Source: an uncultured Clostridium sp.
Lineage (GTDB): Bacteria > Bacillota > Clostridia > TANB77 > CAG-508
Length of the DNA stretch: 12,556 nt
Direction of reading: 5' to 3'
Assembly (NCBI GenBank): GCA_946497585.1
Contig: CAMMLF010000043.1
Span: 1-12,556 of the forward strand
This document shows, in pieces, positions 6,945 through 12,556 of this stretch. The stretch's first letter is position 1; the number at the start of each line of letters is the position of its first letter. The notes under the pieces were generated by a model. It worked only from the letters and a program-made list of their open reading frames with translations. It ran no database searches and was not told the DNA's origin. Position numbers and translations under genes: made by a program.

Positions 6945-9900
6945 GTGAGTTATACAAGTTTACATTGTCATTCAGATTATAGTAATATTCGTATGTTAGA
7001 CTCAATTAATCAATTGCCTCTTCTTTTTGAAAGAGCGAGAGAATTAAAGTTAAAAGGTTTAGCGATTACTGACCACGAAACTTTAAGTGGACATATAAAA
7101 GCTATTCAATATGTAAAACAACAGAGAGAAAAATATAAGAATAAGTATGAAGCAGAAGAAAACGAAGAAAAGAAAAAAGTAATTAAACAAGAATTAGATT
7201 ATTGGAATAATTTTAAATTGATTTTAGGTAATGAAATTTATTTAACTAGAAATGATTTAAGATTAGATAATTATATTAAAGGAAAAGATAAATATTATCA
7301 TTTTATTTTATTAGCAAAAGATGCGGAAGGACATAAACAATTAAGAGAATTAAGTTCTCGCGCTTGGTCTCATTCTTTTCGACAATTTATAGAGAGAGTA
7401 CCAACTTTTTATAGAGATATTGAAGAAATTATTGGCGCGAATCCAGGTCATGTTATAGGAAGTACAGCTTGTTTGGGTTCACAATTTGCACATTTAATTA
7501 GAGAATTTTTAGATAGTGGATATTCAAAAGAAGTAACAAAAAGAATTGATAATTTTGTAAAGTGGTGTCAAAAACAATTTGGAGAAGAAAACTTTTTTAT
7601 AGAATTACAATCTTCTGAAAGTGATGACCAAAATAGTTATAATAAATGCGCGTTAGCTTATGCAAAATCAAGAGGAATAAAAGTTATTATTACCACAGAT
7701 GCACATTATTTAAGAAAAGAAGATAGACCAATTCATAAATCTTATTTAAATTCTAGTGAAGGAGATAGAGAAACAGATGCGTTTTATTCTGGTACTTATT
7801 TACAGGACGTAGACCAAATAAAAGAATATATGAATAATATTTCTAGCGAAGATATTGATATTATGTTAGAAAATACAAATTATATAAATTCTCAAATTGA
7901 AGAATATGATTTAAAACATAAAGAAATAGTACCAAAAATAAAATTAGAATTTAAAGAAGTTCGTATAGATGATTATGATATTATTAGACATATTGTTAAA
8001 AAATGCAATTTAGAATATGTGAGTAAATTTATGAACTCTCAAAGTGAACAAGATAAATGTTATGTTAATAATATTTTCTACGGTTTAAGTAAAAAAATAG
8101 ATGTGAATGATTGGGAAGAATATTTAATTCAAATAGAAAAAGAAGTAGCTGAAGTTTATGAAATTACTCAAAAAATTGGAAATGACCTTTCTTCATATTT
8201 TAATACAATGGCAAAAGTTGTAGATATTATGTGGAATGAAGGTGATAGTTTAGTAGGAATTTCAAGAGGTTCAGCTGGAGGATTTGTTAGTAATTATTTA
8301 TTAGGAATTACTCAAATGGACCCAATTAAATATGGAATAGAAAATATGTATTGGAGATTTATTCACAGAGATAGACCAGAATTACCAGATGTTGATACAG
8401 ACTTTCAAGCTTCAAAAAGACCAAAAGTAACAAGTGCATTAAAAGATTATTTTGAAAGTATCGGTGGAGAAGTTTATAATATAGCAACTTTTGGAACTGA
8501 AACTTCAAAAGCTGCATTACAAACGGCGGCAAGAGGATTAGGATATGATAGTGATTTGGGAATTTATATTTCATCTTTAGTTCCTATAGATAGAGGAAAA
8601 GTAAGAACTTTAAATCAATGTTATTATGGAGATGAAGAAAAAGGATTTAATCCAATTCCACAATTTATAAAATCAATGAATGAATATCCTGATATTTGGG
8701 AAGTTGCTCAAAAAGTAGAAGGAACTATATGTCGTAGAGGTTTACACGCTTGTTTTGATGGTAATACTTTGGTAGTTACAGAAAATGGATATAAACCAAT
8801 TAAGGATATTAAAAAAGGAGAAAAAGTATTAACTCATAATAATAGATATAAAACTGTTCTAGATACAATAAAAACTGATTGGAATGAAACTTATACTATA
8901 AGAGCCGTTGGTACTAAATATATTAATACAACTGCAACTCATCCATTTTTAGTTAGAAGTAAAATAAAAGATATTTATAAAACTATTAATGGACAAGTAA
9001 AAAGAATTCATTGTTTTACAGAACCAGAATGGAAAGAAGTTAAAAATTTAGAAATTAAAAAAGATTATTTAGGAATTCCAATAAATACTAAAAATGAATT
9101 ACCAACATTAAAAATTAATTTAGAATATTCTGATATTAATTTTTGGTGGTTAATTGGGCGTTATATTGGTGATGGATGGACTGAAAATAGAATTCATAAT
9201 GATAAATATGAAGAACATCAAATAATAATTTGTTGTGATAAAAGTATAATAAAAAACGAAAAAGAAGATATTATTATGCGACTTAATTTATTAAATTATG
9301 AATATAGAATTGAGGAAGCAACTACAACTTATAAAATTTATATTAAAAAAGATGGATTATGGGAATTTTTACAATTATTTGGAAAATATGCAAATAACAA
9401 ATTTATTCCAAATTTTGTAATTAATTTACCTTGCAGATTATTACAAAGTTTTTTTGATGGATATATTAGTGCAGATGGTTATATAAAACAATCAAAAATT
9501 ACCTTTAAAACAGTAAGTGAAAAATTATTATTAGGAATATCACAAATAGTAAATAAAATTTATCATAAAACAGTAGCTATAACAATAATTGCTCCTCGCC
9601 AACAACGTATTTTAGGTAGACTAATAGATTGCAAAACTTGTTATCAAGGACAAGTTAATTTAAATCCACGATATGAAAGAGCTTTTTATGACAATAATTA
9701 TATTTGGACTCCAATTAAAGAAATTGTAATTAATGAAGAAAAGAAAAAAATGTATAATTTATCAGTAAATGGAGATAATTCGTATATAGTTGAAAATGTT
9801 GCAGTGCATAATTGTGGAATGTTAATTGTAAATGAAAGTTTCTGTGAACATAATGCAGTAATGAAAGCGCCAAATGGAACTTTATGTAGTCAATTTGAAT

Positions 9901-12059
9901 TGCATGATAGTGAATATATGGGTGGAGTAAAATTTGATGCGTTAACAACAGATGCGTTAGATAGAATTAGAACTTGTTTAGACTTATTGTTAAAATATGG
10001 ATATATAGAATGGCAAGATAATTTAAGAGATACTTATAATAAATATGTTGGGTTAGAAAATTTAGATTATGATACAGAAGAAATGTGGAAAGAAATAGGT
10101 GAAAATAAAATTAGTAACTTATTTCAATATGATACACCAGTTGGTTTAGCAACAGCAAAATTAGTAAAACCAAAAAGCGCAATGGAATTAGCTGTGGCAA
10201 ATTCTCTTATGAGATTAATGGCGCAAGATGGTGGAGAAATGCCTTCTGATACTTATACTCGATATAAGAATAATATAGAGTTATGGTATAGAGAAATGGA
10301 AAAATATGGTTTAACAGAAGAAGAAATAAAAATTATGGAAGGACATTTATTAAATAACTATGGTGTTTGTGACTCTCAAGAAGGAATAATGTTAATTTCT
10401 ATGGATGAAAAAATTAGTGGTTTTTCAGTAAAAGAAGCAAATAAATTAAGAAAAACAATAGCTAAAAAGAAATTAGCAGAAATTGATAATATGCATAAGT
10501 TATTTATGGATAGAGGGCGCGAGCACGGTACATCTAATAACTTATTAAATTATGTTTGGGAAGTTCAAGTAAAAAGACAGTTGGGTTATTCTTTTAGTTT
10601 AATTCATAGTTTAGCTTATTCTTTAATTGCAATTCAAGAAATGAACTTAGCTTATCATTATCCAACAGTTTTTTGGAATTGTTCAAATTTAATTGTTGAT
10701 AGCGCGGGAATAGATGAGAATGATGAATTTGTTAATTTAATCGATAGTTTTGACCCAGTAACAGAAATAGTTGAAGAAGATAATAATGATGAAGATGACG
10801 AAGAAGATATGACAAAGGAGAAAAAAGAAGAAATTAAAAAACAAAATAAAACAGTAGATTATGGAAAAATTGCTTCAGCTATTGGAAAGATGATGGCGCA
10901 AGGAATTAAAGTTGAATTGCCGGATATAAATAAGTCAGAATTTACTTTTACTCCTGATATAGAAAATAATTCAATTATCTTTGGTATAAAAGGTATAAAT
11001 AGAATTAATAATGATTTAGCGAAAGATATTATTATGAATAGACCTTATACAGGTTTAAAAGACTTTTTAAGTAAAGTAAAAAGTAATAAAATTGCAATTA
11101 TAAATTTAATAAAAGCTGGTTGTTTTGATAAAGTTGAAAAAAGAGATAGAAAAGATATAATGATAGATTATATTGATAGTATTAGTGATAAAAAACAAAG
11201 ATTAACTTTACAAAATATGGCTATGTTAATTAGAGAAAATTGTATTCCAAGTGAATATAAAAGAGAAGTTCAAATTTATAATTTTAATAAATATTTAAAG
11301 AATTTTAAGAAAGATATTTATTATTTATTTGATGATAGAGCATTTACTTTTTATGAAAAAATGTTTGATATGGATTTAGTTAGTCAAAATGAAGAAGGAC
11401 AATTTATGATAAAACAAAGAGAGTGGGATAAAATTTACAAGAAAGAAATGACTGATATTAGAGAAGAATTAAAAACTAATCCAAAAATATTAGAAGATTT
11501 AAATAAAAAATTATTTGATAGTGTATGGAATAAATATGCTGATGGAAATATTAGTAAATGGGAAATGGATAGTGTATGTTTTTATTATAATAAACACGAA
11601 TTAGCAGATATAGATAAAGAAAGATATTATATTGAAGATTATTTTGATTTACCGGAAGAACCTGAAGTAGATAATATTTGGAAAACAAAAGAAGGTAAAG
11701 AAATTCCAATTTTTAAATTAACAAGAATTTGCGGAACTGTAATTGATAAAAATAAAATGAAAAATATTGTTACTTTATTAACAGAAAATGGAGTTGTAAA
11801 TTTAAAAATTTATAGAGCGCAATTTAGTAAATATGATAAACAAATTTCTGTTAAAGACTCAGTAACAGGAAAGAAAACTATAATAGAACGTTCTTGGTTT
11901 AAAAGAGGAAATAAATTGATGATAGCTGGAATAAGAAGAGGAGATAATTTTATCCCTAAAATTTATAAAAATAATGCTTATTTCACTTATCCAATAGAGT
12001 TAATAACTTCAATAGATGAAGATGGAATAGTAACAGTGGCAGGTGAGCGCGCAGAATGA
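6945..12059 (+). CDS. dnaE: DnaE-type DNA polymerase III alpha subunit, intein-containing precursor
   Basis: The 1704-residue precursor becomes a 1350-residue C-family replicative polymerase after removal of the intein (residues 603-956). It starts with a PHP domain that keeps all the usual metal ligands: H7, H9, D19, H44, E97, H119, C176, D252 and H254. The palm follows, with SRGSAGG, then PDVDTDF carrying the catalytic D482 and D484. The third catalytic Asp is D998 (644 in the mature protein), in GGVKFDA after the intein. Downstream are the fingers and helix-hairpin-helix region (around ELPDINKSEF) and a C-terminal OB fold (ICGTVIDKNKMKNIVTLL). There is no inserted DnaQ-like exonuclease, so this is DnaE-type, not PolC. 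An acidic run (1277-1288) followed by a Lys-rich stretch is a likely disordered loop. The gene has its own promoter and overlaps the next gene by four bases (ATGA). Confidence 0.95.
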   Translation: MSYTSLHCHSDYSNIRMLDSINQLPLLFERARELKLKGLAITDHETLSGHIKAIQYVKQQREKYKNKYEAEENEEKKKVIKQELDYWNNFKLILGNEIYLTRNDLRLDNYIKGKDKYYHFILLAKDAEGHKQLRELSSRAWSHSFRQFIERVPTFYRDIEEIIGANPGHVIGSTACLGSQFAHLIREFLDSGYSKEVTKRIDNFVKWCQKQFGEENFFIELQSSESDDQNSYNKCALAYAKSRGIKVIITTDAHYLRKEDRPIHKSYLNSSEGDRETDAFYSGTYLQDVDQIKEYMNNISSEDIDIMLENTNYINSQIEEYDLKHKEIVPKIKLEFKEVRIDDYDIIRHIVKKCNLEYVSKFMNSQSEQDKCYVNNIFYGLSKKIDVNDWEEYLIQIEKEVAEVYEITQKIGNDLSSYFNTMAKVVDIMWNEGDSLVGISRGSAGGFVSNYLLGITQMDPIKYGIENMYWRFIHRDRPELPDVDTDFQASKRPKVTSALKDYFESIGGEVYNIATFGTETSKAALQTAARGLGYDSDLGIYISSLVPIDRGKVRTLNQCYYGDEEKGFNPIPQFIKSMNEYPDIWEVAQKVEGTICRRGLHACFDGNTLVVTENGYKPIKDIKKGEKVLTHNNRYKTVLDTIKTDWNETYTIRAVGTKYINTTATHPFLVRSKIKDIYKTINGQVKRIHCFTEPEWKEVKNLEIKKDYLGIPINTKNELPTLKINLEYSDINFWWLIGRYIGDGWTENRIHNDKYEEHQIIICCDKSIIKNEKEDIIMRLNLLNYEYRIEEATTTYKIYIKKDGLWEFLQLFGKYANNKFIPNFVINLPCRLLQSFFDGYISADGYIKQSKITFKTVSEKLLLGISQIVNKIYHKTVAITIIAPRQQRILGRLIDCKTCYQGQVNLNPRYERAFYDNNYIWTPIKEIVINEEKKKMYNLSVNGDNSYIVENVAVHNCGMLIVNESFCEHNAVMKAPNGTLCSQFELHDSEYMGGVKFDALTTDALDRIRTCLDLLLKYGYIEWQDNLRDTYNKYVGLENLDYDTEEMWKEIGENKISNLFQYDTPVGLATAKLVKPKSAMELAVANSLMRLMAQDGGEMPSDTYTRYKNNIELWYREMEKYGLTEEEIKIMEGHLLNNYGVCDSQEGIMLISMDEKISGFSVKEANKLRKTIAKKKLAEIDNMHKLFMDRGREHGTSNNLLNYVWEVQVKRQLGYSFSLIHSLAYSLIAIQEMNLAYHYPTVFWNCSNLIVDSAGIDENDEFVNLIDSFDPVTEIVEEDNNDEDDEEDMTKEKKEEIKKQNKTVDYGKIASAIGKMMAQGIKVELPDINKSEFTFTPDIENNSIIFGIKGINRINNDLAKDIIMNRPYTGLKDFLSKVKSNKIAIINLIKAGCFDKVEKRDRKDIMIDYIDSISDKKQRLTLQNMAMLIRENCIPSEYKREVQIYNFNKYLKNFKKDIYYLFDDRAFTFYEKMFDMDLVSQNEEGQFMIKQREWDKIYKKEMTDIREELKTNPKILEDLNKKLFDSVWNKYADGNISKWEMDSVCFYYNKHELADIDKERYYIEDYFDLPEEPEVDNIWKTKEGKEIPIFKLTRICGTVIDKNKMKNIVTLLTENGVVNLKIYRAQFSKYDKQISVKDSVTGKKTIIERSWFKRGNKLMIAGIRRGDNFIPKIYKNNAYFTYPIELITSIDEDGIVTVAGERAE
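8751..9812 (+). mobile_element. Intein with LAGLIDADG homing endonuclease inside DnaE
   Basis: Precursor residues 603-956 (354 residues) form an in-frame intein. Block A begins at Cys603 (CFDGNTLV), block B has the T-x-x-H motif (T663-H666, then PF), block F is near MYNLSVNGDNSYI, and the end is VAVHN followed by Cys957 as the +1 nucleophile. The central part has two LAGLIDADG motifs: LIGRYIGDG (736-744, acidic D743) and FDGYISADG (837-845, acidic D844). Both keep the catalytic acid, so the homing endonuclease looks intact. The flanking exteins join as GLHA-CGMLI, matching the conserved HAxG motif of the DnaE active region. An intact polymerase therefore requires splicing. All splicing nucleophiles (C603, N956, C957) are present and the frame is unbroken, so I expect it to be active. 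It contains no GCGC, unlike the rest of the window. Confidence 0.95.
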
Positions 12060-12556
12060 GAATTGGAATAATAGATTATGATTTATATGAGAGACCTAAA
12101 TTAAAACGATTAAATCCGGAAGTAATGAAAATAGGTAAGTATTATGAGGATAGAGGATTTCAAGTTGAAGTTCTCTCTCCCGCAGATAATATTTTAAATT
12201 ATGATAAGATAATATTTATTTGTAATTATTTGAATTTTATTTACAGAAAATTTCTTTATCATCCTGACGTTGAATTTTATGGTTTATATTTTAATAATAT
12301 TGATTACAAACCATTTTTTATTAAAGATATAGATTATAATGAAACAGATAATAAAATTTATAATAGTTATTTAAAATATTTATTTGTTAATAAAATTTAT
12401 AATAAAAAAGATATAGAAAAAATAAGAGAGAATTCTTATGTACGTATTTTCCCTAATGAAGAACCAATTAATATTGATAGTTTATTGAAAGGACAAAAGA
12501 TTTATGTTTCTGATAACAATTTTTATAATCACAATAATTGGAAACAAGTAGCTACA
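12056..12556 (+). CDS. 5' part of an unidentified gene; N-terminus resembles a cobalamin-binding-like fold (partial)
   Basis: The frame runs 167 codons to the window edge without a stop. The ATG overlaps the polymerase TGA by four bases, and AGGTGA at 12041-12046 lies 9 bases upstream, so the gene is probably coupled to the polymerase. The protein starts MRIGIIDYDL, then a helix (LNPEVMKIGKYYEDRGFQVE), a short Pro-containing turn, and a second beta strand (YDKIIFICNYL). This reads as the first beta-alpha-beta unit of a Rossmann-like domain. The start resembles the N-termini of B12-binding/radical-SAM-like proteins that I recall from Firmicutes and their phages. No CxxxCxxC cluster motif is visible in the part present, so that assignment is tentative. 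The remainder is Tyr/Asn-rich with very AT-rich codons and has no membrane segment. Confidence 0.6.
   Translation, partial: MRIGIIDYDLYERPKLKRLNPEVMKIGKYYEDRGFQVEVLSPADNILNYDKIIFICNYLNFIYRKFLYHPDVEFYGLYFNNIDYKPFFIKDIDYNETDNKIYNSYLKYLFVNKIYNKKDIEKIRENSYVRIFPNEEPINIDSLLKGQKIYVSDNNFYNHNNWKQVAT

Noticed and set aside
8359..8574. Reverse-strand open frame within the polymerase palm
   Set aside because: It is complementary to a conserved polymerase region that includes the catalytic Asp codons. The product is low-complexity Leu/Tyr/His and there is no start signal.
8751..9812. Group I intron, frameshift or split intein instead of a contiguous intein
   Set aside because: The frame is open throughout, with intein blocks A, B, F and G and two LAGLIDADG motifs in order. 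Nothing breaks the polypeptide, so RNA splicing or a split intein is not needed.
9730..9948. Reverse-strand open frame across the 3' intein junction
   Set aside because: It is antisense to the intein end and polymerase core, with no start signal and a His/Leu/Tyr-rich composition expected of a shadow.
10770..10860. Acidic and Lys-rich low-complexity stretch in the polymerase as a second insertion element
   Set aside because: It is only about 30 residues and in frame, with no splice or endonuclease motifs. It is best read as a disordered loop.
6945..12059. PolC rather than DnaE polymerase
   Set aside because: The PHP domain is N-terminal and uninterrupted by a DnaQ-like exonuclease, and the OB fold is at the C-terminus. 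That is DnaE order.
1..12556. Mycoplasma/Spiroplasma-type code (TGA read as Trp), suggested by the extreme AT bias
   Set aside because: TGA ends the helicase and polymerase genes exactly at ATGA overlaps, no conserved region needs a TGA Trp, and Trp codons are TGG.

Overview
The window is a densely packed, one-strand DNA replication module from a very AT-rich genome. It most likely belongs to a phage or prophage of a low-GC Gram-positive (Firmicute) host. The support is strong AGGAGG-type ribosome sites, two near-consensus SigA-type promoters with extended -10 elements, heavy use of AGA, TTA and GAT codons, all genes on one strand with 4-nt overlaps, and a full set of phage-type replication genes. 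TGA is used as a stop (DnaB and polymerase genes), Trp is TGG and no reading frame contains an internal TGA, so the ordinary bacterial code applies and a Mycoplasma-type code is unlikely.

Layout. 1-128: the 3' end of a gene whose acidic, Phe-ending tail resembles an SSB-type tail. 168-1151: a RecA-fold AAA_24/Sak4-like ATPase. 1150-1178: a rho-independent terminator. 1181-1209: a near-perfect promoter that starts the replication operon. 1240-1728: an unrecognised small protein with a zinc-knuckle-like N-terminus. 1741-3363: a DnaB-type replicative helicase. 3360-4433: a DnaG-type Toprim primase. 4440-6155: a RecJ-like DHH exonuclease. 6167-6877: a membrane-anchored coiled-coil protein with a 3D (cell-wall hydrolase) domain. 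6883-6911: a second extended -10 promoter. 6945-12059: a DnaE-type DNA polymerase III alpha subunit interrupted by a 354-residue intein carrying a LAGLIDADG homing endonuclease (8751-9812). 12056-12556: the start of another gene, cut off by the window edge. No stretch longer than 300 bases lacks a gene, and I see no tRNA, rRNA, CRISPR array or insertion sequence.

How the genes fit together. The helicase and primase would form a primosome. The DnaE polymerase, with an apparently complete PHP metal site, would copy DNA and possibly proofread. The RecJ-like nuclease, the Sak4-like ATPase and the putative SSB would handle single strands and recombination. The gene set recalls the yorG-yorM region of Bacillus phage SPbeta (ATPase, helicase, primase-like, RecJ, DnaE-like polymerase, 3D protein). 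That comparison is from memory and was not checked.

The least expected signal is in word usage, not gene content. By eye GATC is completely absent, and all twelve Asp codons followed by a C-starting codon are GAC. In contrast GCGC occurs about 30 times, far above what such an AT-rich sequence should give. It is often created by otherwise rare codons (CGC, GGC, AGC, GCG), and it is absent from the intein.
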